Shown here piece after piece: positions 8,357 through 16,386 of a stretch of DNA of 64,000 nucleotides. Position numbers and translations under genes: made by a program. The stretch's first letter is position 1, and the number at the start of each line of letters is the position of its first letter. The notes below the pieces were generated by a model. That model was not told the DNA's origin, searched no databases, and saw nothing but the letters and a program-made list of their open reading frames with translations. Origin of the DNA: SB11 sp965222995 (GTDB taxonomy: Bacteria; Bacteroidota; Bacteroidia; UBA8524); assembly GCA_965222995.1 (NCBI GenBank), contig OZ244977.1:1302001-1366000 (forward strand). The letters run 5' to 3'.

Positions 8357-9220
8357 TTGGATACTCTCAAAAACATTAAACCCACATATTCCCTCAATTG
8401 TAGAGGTAAACTCTTGTTACTAGACGTACCTAAGGTGATGGGAATACTAAATACTACGCCCGATTCATTCTTTGATGGAGGAAAATACAATGCTGTGGAT
8501 AATGCACTACAACGAGCTGAAAAGATGCTAAATGAAGGGGCTGATATTTTAGATATAGGAGGATATTCAACCCGCCAAAATGCTAAAGAGATTAGCGTTG
8601 AAGAAGAATTAAAGAGAACCGTACCCTTTATAGAGCAACTGAACAAACAGTTTCCTGAAGCAATACTATCCATTGATACCTTTAGGGCTAAGGTAGCTAA
8701 AGAATGCGTTGAGGCAGGAGCAGCTATAGTAAACGATATTTCTGCAGGCGATGATGATAATGAAATGATATCTTATGTTGTCAGTGTAAATGTGCCTTAT
8801 ATAATAATGCATAAACAAGGCACACCTGAAACTATGCAGCAAAACCCCACTTATGAAAATGTAGTAAAAGAGGTTTTACAATATTTAGGCAATAAGGTTA
8901 CGGAATTGAGAAAACTGGGTGTTAATGATATTATAGCTGACCCCGGTTTTGGTTTTGGCAAAACCGTAGAGCATAATTATTCTCTTTTAAAGCATCTAAA
9001 TACATTTAAAATTCTTGATGTACCCTTACTGGCAGGGGTTTCACGTAAAAGTATGATAAATAAAGTATTGGGTATAAAAGCAGTGGAAGCACTTAACGGA
9101 ACTACCGTATTAAACACTTTGGCAGTAGTAAACGGTGCAAAAATTTTAAGAGTACATGATGTAAAGGAAGCCAAAGAAGCAGTATCACTTGTACAAACAT
9201 ACCAATCAGAAAATCTATAA
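8357..9220 (+). CDS. folP: dihydropteroate synthase
   Basis: A 287-residue TIM-barrel enzyme that joins 4-aminobenzoate to dihydropterin pyrophosphate in folate synthesis, the sulfonamide target. Blocks seen in order: VMGILNTTPDSFFDGG (27-42), DIGGYSTR, SIDTFRA, NDISAG, PGFGFGKT and the C-terminal LAGVSRKSMI. The Tyr in GGYSTR replaces the more common Glu but is usual in this phylum as far as I know. The start is TTG at 8357; an in-frame TAA lies two codons upstream. Gene length is normal. Confidence 0.93.
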   Translation: MDTLKNIKPTYSLNCRGKLLLLDVPKVMGILNTTPDSFFDGGKYNAVDNALQRAEKMLNEGADILDIGGYSTRQNAKEISVEEELKRTVPFIEQLNKQFPEAILSIDTFRAKVAKECVEAGAAIVNDISAGDDDNEMISYVVSVNVPYIIMHKQGTPETMQQNPTYENVVKEVLQYLGNKVTELRKLGVNDIIADPGFGFGKTVEHNYSLLKHLNTFKILDVPLLAGVSRKSMINKVLGIKAVEALNGTTVLNTLAVVNGAKILRVHDVKEAKEAVSLVQTYQSENL

Positions 9221-9232
9221 AAACTAAATGCA

Positions 9233-9317
9233 GATATTCAGTTTTTAGATACAAGACTATAATTTGTATGTGCGATTAGTTGTTTAGTATAATTAATTCA
9301 AAAGAATATCTAAAAAC
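9233..9317. promoter_or_regulatory. interleaved inverted repeats upstream of LytS-like kinase
   Basis: Two inverted pairs share the same arms: GATATTC (9233-9239) with GAATATC (9304-9310), and GTTTTTAGATA (9241-9251) with TATCTAAAAAC (9307-9317). They lie between folP and the kinase gene and cannot form both stems at once. They may act as an operator or an RNA switch; no U-tract follows. Confidence 0.35.
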
Positions 9318-9333
9318 CGTACATTAGTATTAA

Positions 9334-10413
9334 ATGGCTAAGTTTTCAGGGGTAGAGTTATACAGTCATCCGGCAATGAAATATTTGCTGTTGCCAAAGT
9401 ATAAAATACTGAGGCACAGCATTTTTATGGGTATTGTTTTCTTATTCTGGTTTGCCTTTGATATTAAAGATATAATGAAGGGGGGCATAAAAGAATTGGT
9501 ACAACTGGTAGCCTATGCCTTAACTTATATAGCCGCCGTATATCTTAACTTTTTAGTACTAATGCCCCGCTTCCTGCTTAAAAGCAAAGTAATGGCATAC
9601 TTACTACTTACATATGCAACTTTTGTTGTAGGCTATGTATTGCAACAACTGATTTATACTGAAGAATGGGGAGGGCTGGGAGTGTTTTCTAATCCTGATT
9701 TTGATTTATTTAGGGACATGGTGATCAACGGTATCACATTTATGATGTTTTGCGGGATAGGTTGGGCATTTAGAATGTTTAAAATGTGGTTAACGGATGA
9801 AAACCGAATACATGAACTGAAAAATGAAAATTTAAAAGCAGAATTATCAAACCTAAAAAATCAAGTAAATCCACATTTCTTATTTAATGCGTTCAATAAC
9901 TTATACGTAAGCAGCAAGTCTACACCCGATAAAGTACCGAACATGATTTTAGACCTTGCTGATTTGATGCGGTACCAATTGGATGAGTGCAGCAAAGAGA
10001 AGGTGTTGCTTGATAATGAAATTAACTATATAAAGAGTTTTATCAATATAGAGAAAGAAAGAAAACAAAAAGCTGATATACAATTTACAGTTGAAGGAGA
10101 TACTAGCAATATATATGTAGAACCCTTACTATTTGTGCCTTTAGTAGAAAATGCTTTTAAACACGGATTGGGTAAACTTGATAATGAAGGCTATGTTTTT
10201 ATTACCCTCAGCACACGGAATAAAAACAAATTGCATCTTACAGTTACTAACAATAAACCTGCATACAAAAGCCGCGATACCGATGAAAGGGTAGGTATTG
10301 GTATTGAAAATCTTAAAAAGCGGCTTGAGTTAGCATATCCTGATAAGTTCAGGTTAACTATTGTTGACAAAGAAGATGTTTATAAAGCTAAATTAGAGTT
10401 ACAATTAGAATGA
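9334..10413 (+). CDS. LytS-type sensor histidine kinase
   Basis: A 359-residue kinase with four membrane helices (about 28-44, 55-80, 86-108, 128-148), a short coiled coil (155-175), and the His_kinase domain with the phospho-accepting His181 in NQVNPHFLFNAFNNLY. The ATP-binding part contains LVPLVENAFKHGLGK and GIGIENLKKRLELAY. Such kinases have no separate HisKA domain and pair with LytTR regulators. Its last four bases overlap the start of the regulator gene (ATGA), so the pair is translationally coupled. The signal sensed by the membrane domain is unknown. Confidence 0.92.
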   Translation: MAKFSGVELYSHPAMKYLLLPKYKILRHSIFMGIVFLFWFAFDIKDIMKGGIKELVQLVAYALTYIAAVYLNFLVLMPRFLLKSKVMAYLLLTYATFVVGYVLQQLIYTEEWGGLGVFSNPDFDLFRDMVINGITFMMFCGIGWAFRMFKMWLTDENRIHELKNENLKAELSNLKNQVNPHFLFNAFNNLYVSSKSTPDKVPNMILDLADLMRYQLDECSKEKVLLDNEINYIKSFINIEKERKQKADIQFTVEGDTSNIYVEPLLFVPLVENAFKHGLGKLDNEGYVFITLSTRNKNKLHLTVTNNKPAYKSRDTDERVGIGIENLKKRLELAYPDKFRLTIVDKEDVYKAKLELQLE

Positions 10414-11132
10414 AGTGTATTGTGATTGACGATGAGCCACTAGGTAGGCAAGGTATACAAATGCTAGTGGACGAGATGCCCAATGTTGAGTTATTAAAAG
10501 AGTTTGGAAACCCGGTTGATGCGGGAACTTACTTGCAAGAAAATGATGTGGATTTAATTTTTTTAGATATTGAAATGCCACGCATGAGTGGTATTGATTT
10601 TCTAAGAAACCTTCACAATCCGCCAATGGTTATTTTCACTACTGCTTACCCCCAGTATGCTTTAGAAGGTTTTGAATTGGATGTTGTAGATTATTTGGTA
10701 AAGCCTATACGTTTCGAGCGTTTTTTTAAAGCTATTACTAAAGCACAGGCTATAAAAAATGCAATGGACGGTGTGGAAGAAGCCAACAACTATACTATGG
10801 CTGATGATGACCATGTTTTTGTGCGTGCCGATAGAAAGTACATAAAACTATACCTTAAAGATATAGATACTATTGAGGGGTTGAAAGATTACTCAATTAT
10901 CCATACCAATGGTGAAAAAACCATTACGGCAATGAATTTAAAAACCATTGAAGGACAATTACCTCACGATGTTTTTATACGGGTTAATAAATCATACATA
11001 GTTAACAAAAATCATATATCACAGGTAGAGAGTGATAATATATATGTGGGGGAGAAACAAGTACCTATTGGCGAACGCTACCGCCAAGACTTTTTTGACA
11101 GGGTGATAAAAGATAAGTGGATTAAGCGGTAA
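10410..11132 (+). CDS. LytTR-family response regulator
   Basis: A 240-residue regulator. The receiver domain (1-120) has the acidic pair in IDDEP, the phosphorylation site Asp53 in FLDIEMPRMSG, Thr77/Thr78 and Lys98 in VDYLVKPI. The C-terminal half (about 133-238) is a LytTR DNA-binding domain, recognisable by DDHVFVRADRKYIKLYLKDI and FIRVNKSYIVNKNHI. It is the cognate partner of the kinase encoded immediately upstream with a four-base overlap. Confidence 0.93.
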   Translation: MKCIVIDDEPLGRQGIQMLVDEMPNVELLKEFGNPVDAGTYLQENDVDLIFLDIEMPRMSGIDFLRNLHNPPMVIFTTAYPQYALEGFELDVVDYLVKPIRFERFFKAITKAQAIKNAMDGVEEANNYTMADDDHVFVRADRKYIKLYLKDIDTIEGLKDYSIIHTNGEKTITAMNLKTIEGQLPHDVFIRVNKSYIVNKNHISQVESDNIYVGEKQVPIGERYRQDFFDRVIKDKWIKR

Positions 11133-11134
11133 GC

Positions 11135-11647
11135 TTAATTTGAGCTACTATCCCGTTTCTCAGTTTCCTTTGCTGAATCAGGTATAACATCTTTACCGAT
11201 AGTAGGCATATTTTGCTTTACATCTACAACCATCTCATGGTTAGGGTATAGTCTCAAAAACTCTTCATAAGCGGCTTTAGCTCTGCTTATATCATTAAGA
11301 TTGTTTTCGTATACAAAAGCCTTTAAAAATAAGGCATCAGCAGCTGTTCTGCTATCAGGGTATCTTCCAATAACGTAATCAAGCAACTCAATGCTTTTAC
11401 TATAGTTTCCTATAGCTATATATAACTTTGATGCTTCAATTAAGTATACAGGAGCTTTTTCGTCTTTTTTAAATTTATTAGCAAACTCCTCATAAAGTTT
11501 TGCCAGTGCTGTGGCAGATTCTACATTTGTTTTATCCGTTACAACTTCAGTGTTTTCAATTAGTTTTTGTAGTTTTTTCTGTTCAGAATTGCAGCTTAAA
11601 AGGCAAGAGGTTAAAACAACTAAAATAAAAAACTTTAAGGCTCTCAT
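11135..11647 (-). CDS. TPR lipoprotein
   Basis: A protein of 170 residues from the ATG at 11647 (a TTG four codons upstream is less likely). It has a lipoprotein signal with the lipobox LLSC (Cys at residue 19), so it should be anchored in a membrane facing the periplasm. The mature part contains about three tetratricopeptide-like helical pairs (LAKLYEEFANKF, PVYLIEASKLYIAIGNY, DSRTAADALFLKAFVYE) and a short charged tail. It probably mediates protein contacts in the envelope. It converges with the LytTR regulator gene, two bases apart. Confidence 0.75.
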   Translation of the reverse strand: MRALKFFILVVLTSCLLSCNSEQKKLQKLIENTEVVTDKTNVESATALAKLYEEFANKFKKDEKAPVYLIEASKLYIAIGNYSKSIELLDYVIGRYPDSRTAADALFLKAFVYENNLNDISRAKAAYEEFLRLYPNHEMVVDVKQNMPTIGKDVIPDSAKETEKRDSSSN

Positions 11648-11684
11648 AAGTAGTAGCAATAATACAAATTACTACCCAAAAAGT

Positions 11685-12338
11685 TTAGAAGCCTTCTTTG
11701 CCGGTTTTTAGCCTTCCCGTAAACCAAAAAATTAACGAAGTACCTATAACAGTTGGACCTAACCAAATAACCAATCCGGGTAAAAAATGCACATTCACAG
11801 CCAAAAAGGCTGTTGTGGTAGCAATGTAACCCGCCAACATACCCGAAACATGAGTATACAACCAATGTTTAGAGTCTGTGGGACGTTTCACAAACTTTTT
11901 CAAACTTTGGAAAACACTAGTTATTTCAACAACACCAAATACAATAGCAATTATTCCTACACCACTTTCAGAGTTAATATTTGTAGCTCCAAAAACAAAT
12001 AAACCTATATTAAAACAAAAAGTGATACATCCAACTGCCCAGTCATACCATTTAGGGTTTTGTTTTTTGTGCAGTTGTTTCAATGCCAACGCTCTTCGTG
12101 CATCCCAAATGGCATAAAAGCTAAAAACCCCCACCATTAGTAAAAATGGTAAGCCTTTGTATAATGATATTATTAAAGCAGTAACAGTTACTACAAGCAT
12201 ACTATAAAAATAAACTTTACCGGCAACCCTATGCTTAGGAGTTTGTCTGCGTAGTACTATAGCCAATGGAGCAGAAAGTAGAGCTAGTGTGCCACAGGCA
12301 ATATGAACCCACAAAAAAAACAGTATCAGTTTTTCCAT
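11685..12338 (-). CDS. DUF2306-like membrane protein
   Basis: A 217-residue protein with seven predicted membrane helices: starting with LFFLWVHIACGTLALLSAPL, then a basic loop with HRVAGKVYFYSML, and further helices to residue 208. The N-terminal His-Gly helix and H-R-x-x-G-K motif resemble the DUF2306 family. No function is known. It stands upstream of the TPR lipoprotein gene on the same strand with a 37-base gap, so they may be cotranscribed. Confidence 0.6.
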   Translation of the reverse strand: MEKLILFFLWVHIACGTLALLSAPLAIVLRRQTPKHRVAGKVYFYSMLVVTVTALIISLYKGLPFLLMVGVFSFYAIWDARRALALKQLHKKQNPKWYDWAVGCITFCFNIGLFVFGATNINSESGVGIIAIVFGVVEITSVFQSLKKFVKRPTDSKHWLYTHVSGMLAGYIATTTAFLAVNVHFLPGLVIWLGPTVIGTSLIFWFTGRLKTGKEGF

Positions 12339-12500
12339 AGTACAAGCAAAGCAAACTTTTTCAAAGCAAGTTTAGAAGCAATAACATACTATACAACCGT
12401 TTTTTAAAGACCAAGTGTTGTATTTTAACGATTAGGTATATGCAACCCACAGTGCAAAATAAAAATCATTTAATTTGCAGCCTCTGTAAATATTTCAAAA

Positions 12501-14687
12501 ATGAAAAAACTACTTCTCATACTTTTAGCATGTATTTCAGTACAGCTTGTAGCCCAAAAAAAACAGCAACTAACCATTGAAGATTGTATACTGAAACGCA
12601 GAACTACATTAGCACCTCAAAACCTTGTAAATCTTGCTTGGGTTCCGGGTACCCACTTAGTAACTTGGCGAAAGGATAACGAGAAACTGGGGAAATACCT
12701 TTCTGTTTTCAACTTTAAAACCAAAGAAGAAGTAGCCATAACCTATCACGAAATAAACCTGGCTATGGCAAATTTCAATGCCATTTTTAGTGCTCCGGGA
12801 AGTAAAAAGGATAAGATAGCTACCATACCCTACGTATACTGGCAAAACAGTACAGAATTCTTATTTACAAAAGGAAACAGCTATTATAAGTACAACTATA
12901 AAAAGAAAGCAATTACTGCTAAAAATACAATTGCAGACGAAGCCGCCAATGTAGAGCGACATAAAGCATCAGGAAATATAGCATATACCATAGGCAATAA
13001 TGTACAAATAAAACCTGCCAACGGTAACGCATTTGCAGTAACAAACGACACTATTGACGGTATAGTTAACGGGCAAGCCGTTCACAGGGTAGAGTTTGGT
13101 ATTACTAAAGGACTGTTTTGGAATAATACAGGAAACAAACTAGCCTATTACCGTATGGATGAAAGTATGGTTACTAAAGTATCATACTACAACTATGGCG
13201 AACGCCCGGGAGGGAATACATATTTCCGCTATCCAATGGCAGGGCAAACAAGCCACCAGGTAAAAATTGCAGTGTATGATGCAGTAAAGAATACCACTGT
13301 TTATTTAGAAACAGGTGAACCTGTAGACCAATACCTAACCAATGTAGCATGGAGTCCTGATGATAAGTATATATACGTAGCTGTGGTAATGAGAGACCAG
13401 GAGCAAATGTATTTGAGAAGATATAATGCCACAACCGGGAAGCTTGAAAAAGTATTATTTGAAGAAAAGAGTGAACGGTATGTAGAGCCCGAACACCCAC
13501 CTGTTTTTTGTCCTGATGATAAAAACAAATTTATATGGCAAAGCGAACGTGATGGTTATAACCACCTATATTTATTCAATACCGATGGAAAGCTAGTACG
13601 CCAACTGACCAAAGGAAACTGGATGGTTACTAACTTTATTGGGATTGATGCTAAAGGAAAGTATGCCTATTTCACGGCAACAAAGCGTAGCCCGTTAGAT
13701 AACACAGTGTATAAAGTGAAATTATCAAACGGAAAAATTACAGAGCTTGCAACCCAAGAAGGGTTACACTACCCGCTTTTTAGTACTGATTACAAAAACT
13801 TTATTGATAATACTACCAGCCACAAAGTACCAAGAAACATTAGTATTAAAAAGGCTGATGAGGGAAATGTAGTTCACGAGTTGCTAAACGCTAACAACCC
13901 CCTTGAGAATTATGAACTGGGAGAAACCAATGTATTTACCATTAAAAGTACTGACGGTACCACCGATTTATATGCTAGAATGATTAAGCCCACAAACTTC
14001 GACCCTAATAAAAAATACCCGGTGGTAGTTTATGTATACGGAGGACCTCATTTGCAGTTGGTAAATAATGGGTTTTTGAACCGTGCAGACCTTTGGATGA
14101 ATTATATGGCACAACAAGGCTTTGTGGTGTTTAGCCTTGATAACAGGGGTAGTGCAAACCGTGGATTTGAGTTTGAAAGTACTGTACATAGAAGGCTGGG
14201 AACCCTTGAAGTTGAAGACCAGTTGGCAGGAGTAAACTACCTGAAAAAACAAAACTTTGTTGATAGCACTAGAATGGCTGTTTTTGGATGGAGTTTTGGT
14301 GGTTTTATGACCACAAGCTTAATGGTAAAAGCACCCGGAATATTTAAAGTAGGTGTAGCGGGTGGTCCTGTTATAGATTGGAAAATGTATGAAGTAATGT
14401 ATACCGAAAGATATATGGATACGCCACTGGAAAACCCAACAGGGTTTGAAAACAGCAATTTGTTGAATTACGTGCAGAACCTTGAAGGTAAGCTATTGCT
14501 GATACATGGTACCAGCGACCCAACAGTAGTTTGGCAGCACAGCCTTGAATTTGTGAAGAAGGCAGTAACCTTAGGCAAGCAGTTAGATTATTTTCCATAT
14601 CCTGCACATGGGCATAATGTTAGGGGCAAAGAGCGGGTGCATTTGTACCAAAAGGTTACAAACTATATAATGGATAATATTAAGTAA
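12501..14687 (+). CDS. S9 family dipeptidyl peptidase (DPP-IV type)
   Basis: A 728-residue secreted serine peptidase. A signal peptide (1-18, ending VAQ) is followed by the eight-bladed propeller (DPPIV_N; includes AYYRMDES and YVEPEHPPVF, which carries the acidic pair that binds the substrate N-terminus) and the alpha/beta-hydrolase domain from about residue 500. The nucleophile is Ser598 in GWSFGG, Asp673 lies in HGTSDPTVV and His703 in PAHGH. It should release X-Pro or X-Ala dipeptides from peptides in the periplasm. Length is typical. Confidence 0.93.
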   Translation: MKKLLLILLACISVQLVAQKKQQLTIEDCILKRRTTLAPQNLVNLAWVPGTHLVTWRKDNEKLGKYLSVFNFKTKEEVAITYHEINLAMANFNAIFSAPGSKKDKIATIPYVYWQNSTEFLFTKGNSYYKYNYKKKAITAKNTIADEAANVERHKASGNIAYTIGNNVQIKPANGNAFAVTNDTIDGIVNGQAVHRVEFGITKGLFWNNTGNKLAYYRMDESMVTKVSYYNYGERPGGNTYFRYPMAGQTSHQVKIAVYDAVKNTTVYLETGEPVDQYLTNVAWSPDDKYIYVAVVMRDQEQMYLRRYNATTGKLEKVLFEEKSERYVEPEHPPVFCPDDKNKFIWQSERDGYNHLYLFNTDGKLVRQLTKGNWMVTNFIGIDAKGKYAYFTATKRSPLDNTVYKVKLSNGKITELATQEGLHYPLFSTDYKNFIDNTTSHKVPRNISIKKADEGNVVHELLNANNPLENYELGETNVFTIKSTDGTTDLYARMIKPTNFDPNKKYPVVVYVYGGPHLQLVNNGFLNRADLWMNYMAQQGFVVFSLDNRGSANRGFEFESTVHRRLGTLEVEDQLAGVNYLKKQNFVDSTRMAVFGWSFGGFMTTSLMVKAPGIFKVGVAGGPVIDWKMYEVMYTERYMDTPLENPTGFENSNLLNYVQNLEGKLLLIHGTSDPTVVWQHSLEFVKKAVTLGKQLDYFPYPAHGHNVRGKERVHLYQKVTNYIMDNIK

Positions 14688-14713
14688 CTTCCAACTCAAA
14701 ACTATTAATTGTT

Positions 14714-15577
14714 ATGTCATTTGAAGCAAAAATATACAGAGTATTAATAGCGTCCCCAGGTGATGTTAATGAAGAAAGACGAGTTATTCCTGAGATAATA
14801 AATGAGTGGAATGCAATTAATGCAATGAATAGTAAAATTCTTTTAATGCCTATAAAATGGGAGACTCATTCTGCTCCCTTAATGGGCGATAGACCTCAAG
14901 CAGTTATAAATGAACAATTAGTTAAAGACTGTGATTTATTAGTTGGTGTTTTTTGGACAAGAATAGGAACCCAAACTGGTATGTCAATTAGCGGGACTGT
15001 TGAGGAAATAGAACAATTTGTTGAATCTGACAAACCTGTAATGTTATATTTTTCTCAAGCTCCTATTGATCCTGAAAAAATTGATATTGATCAGTTTACA
15101 ACTTTAAGATCCTTTAAAGAGAAAATGAGACTTAAAGGGTTAACAGAAATGTATTCTGGTATTCCGGATTTTAAACAAAAGTTTGGAAGGCAATTAGGAA
15201 TAAATGTTAATAATGTTATTTTAAAAAGTAAAATATCACAAGTTGATAAAAATAAAAGAGGAGTAAATAGAACCAACAAAATATTTAAAGATAAGCCTAT
15301 AACTACAATTGAAGATTTGGACGAAAAGCTTACTCCTCAAAAAATTGATGAATATTTAATCAGAGCAATTAAAAGTGTTGAGAGGGCTGATGGATGGGCA
15401 CCAATAGCTGCGGTTGGTTCTTATTTGAGAATATATACTCCAATTGATTATCGTGATTTTAAATACAATAAATTAAAACCTTTTTTAAAGTCGAGGAAGA
15501 TATTTGAAATTAAGGAAGAAAAAAAATCATCAAATGCTAAAAATATTGATAGTGCATTCGTCAGATTTCTGCGATAA
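14714..15577 (+). CDS. DUF4062-like domain fused to OST-HTH/LOTUS domain
   Basis: A 287-residue cytoplasmic protein of two parts. Residues 5-115 match the DUF4062-like Rossmann domain: RVLIASPGDVNEERR (9-23), PIKWETHSAPLMGDRPQ (46-62), the CDLLVGVFWTRIGT strand and loop (73-86), and SGTVEEIEQF (93-102), whose Glu lies where related TIR- and deoxyribosyltransferase-like folds keep a catalytic Glu. After a basic linker, residues 208-287 match an OST-HTH/LOTUS domain: AIKSVERADGWAPIAAVGSY, then DYRDFKYNKLKPFLKS and FEIKE. LOTUS domains bind RNA. The gene stands alone between a peptidase and efp, with no partner toxin or ATPase, and looks more AT-rich than its neighbours. I infer a nucleotide-handling effector or sensor guided by RNA; no function is established. 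Confidence 0.7.
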   Translation: MSFEAKIYRVLIASPGDVNEERRVIPEIINEWNAINAMNSKILLMPIKWETHSAPLMGDRPQAVINEQLVKDCDLLVGVFWTRIGTQTGMSISGTVEEIEQFVESDKPVMLYFSQAPIDPEKIDIDQFTTLRSFKEKMRLKGLTEMYSGIPDFKQKFGRQLGINVNNVILKSKISQVDKNKRGVNRTNKIFKDKPITTIEDLDEKLTPQKIDEYLIRAIKSVERADGWAPIAAVGSYLRIYTPIDYRDFKYNKLKPFLKSRKIFEIKEEKKSSNAKNIDSAFVRFLR

Positions 15578-15611
15578 TGAAATGGAGTTAAATAATTGAT
15601 AAGAATCACAA

Positions 15612-15642
15612 TTGGCAAATAATATTCAAACCTTTATTTTCG
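15612..15642 (+). promoter_or_regulatory. promoter of efp
   Basis: TATTTTCG at 15635-15642 matches seven of eight positions of TAnnTTTG, with TTG at 15612-15614 exactly 20 bases before it as the -33 element. The expected leader before the ATG at 15662 is about 15 bases. Confidence 0.5.
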
Positions 15643-15661
15643 CCCAAAAGAAGAATATACC

Positions 15662-16225
15662 ATGGCTAATACATCCGATGTTTCAGTAGGAACTTTTTTG
15701 CGCCACAATGGCGAGATAGTACAGGTTTTAGAGTACCAACACCGCACCCCCGGTAATTTACGGGCATTTTACCAGGCTAAAATGCGTAATATTCGCACAG
15801 GTAAATTAGCGGAATACCGTTTTCGTAGTGGAGAAAATGTAGAGTTGGTAAGGGTTGAAGTAAAAGAATTGCAATATCTGTATAAAGATGGTAACAGCTT
15901 AGTTTGTATGTATCCCGATACTTTTGAACAAGTATACATAAATGAAACTCTTTTTGGCGATAGCCTTAAATTTATGAAAGAAGAAATGATGGTAACCATT
16001 TCTTTTGAAGATGACACCCCCCTACAAGCAGAGGCTCCTAACTTTGTTGAGCTTGAAATAACCTATACAGAACCCGGTGTTAAAGGAGACACAGCTACAA
16101 ATACCCTAAAACCGGCAACATTAGAAACAGGAGCCGAAATTAATGTGCCTTTATTTGTGGATACAGGCGAAACAATAAAAATTGATACCCGTACAGGGGA
16201 ATATATGGAAAGAGTAAAGAAATAA
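15662..16225 (+). CDS. efp: elongation factor P, Asn at loop tip
   Basis: A 187-residue EF-P with all three OB/KOW-type domains: an N-terminal KOW domain (1-65), the central domain (about 68-125) and the C-terminal domain with YTEPGVKGDTATNTLKPATL and the ending KIDTRTGEYMERVK. It rescues ribosomes stalled at polyproline. The loop that reaches the peptidyl-transferase centre reads HRTPGNLRAF, so the position of the modified Lys34 of E. coli is Asn32. No lysyl or rhamnosyl modification of this residue is possible; this may be a lineage type that works unmodified. It is followed by a strong terminator. Confidence 0.93.
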   Translation: MANTSDVSVGTFLRHNGEIVQVLEYQHRTPGNLRAFYQAKMRNIRTGKLAEYRFRSGENVELVRVEVKELQYLYKDGNSLVCMYPDTFEQVYINETLFGDSLKFMKEEMMVTISFEDDTPLQAEAPNFVELEITYTEPGVKGDTATNTLKPATLETGAEINVPLFVDTGETIKIDTRTGEYMERVKK

Positions 16226-16245
16226 ATACTTAAAAAATACACTTG

Positions 16246-16270
16246 AAACCGCCTCTGTGGCGGTTTTTTT
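16246..16270 (+). terminator. terminator after efp
   Basis: An eight-base stem AAACCGCC (16246-16253) and GGCGGTTT (16259-16266) with a five-base loop, continuing into a T-run to 16270. It is a typical intrinsic terminator for efp. Confidence 0.85.
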
Positions 16271-16288
16271 ATGCGATGATGATTGGTG

Positions 16289-16308
16289 AGAGTATGTTTT
16301 TATACTCT
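16289..16308. repeat. AGAGTAT hairpin upstream of histidine kinase
   Basis: Perfect seven-base inverted repeat AGAGTAT (16289-16295) and ATACTCT (16302-16308) around a T-rich six-base loop, between the efp terminator and the kinase promoter. It could be an operator or a second weak terminator. Confidence 0.4.
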
Positions 16309-16321
16309 TTGAAATAAATTT

Positions 16322-16353
16322 TTTGCTTAAAATTTAAAATCAGGGTACTTTCG
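16322..16353 (+). promoter_or_regulatory. promoter of TPR histidine kinase
   Basis: TTTG at 16322-16325 and TACTTTCG at 16346-16353, exactly 20 bases apart, match the Bacteroidota -33/-7 pair with one mismatch in the -7 box. Transcription should begin near 16359, which decides the start codon of the kinase gene in favour of the TTG at 16387 rather than that at 16357. Confidence 0.5.
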
Positions 16354-16386
16354 TTATTGATTTTAGCCCATATAAAAAATAACCTG

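Noticed and set aside
14714..15577. Toxin-antitoxin or multi-gene defence operon around the DUF4062-like gene
   Set aside because: The flanking genes are a DPP-IV peptidase and efp with their own signals; no partner gene is within reach.
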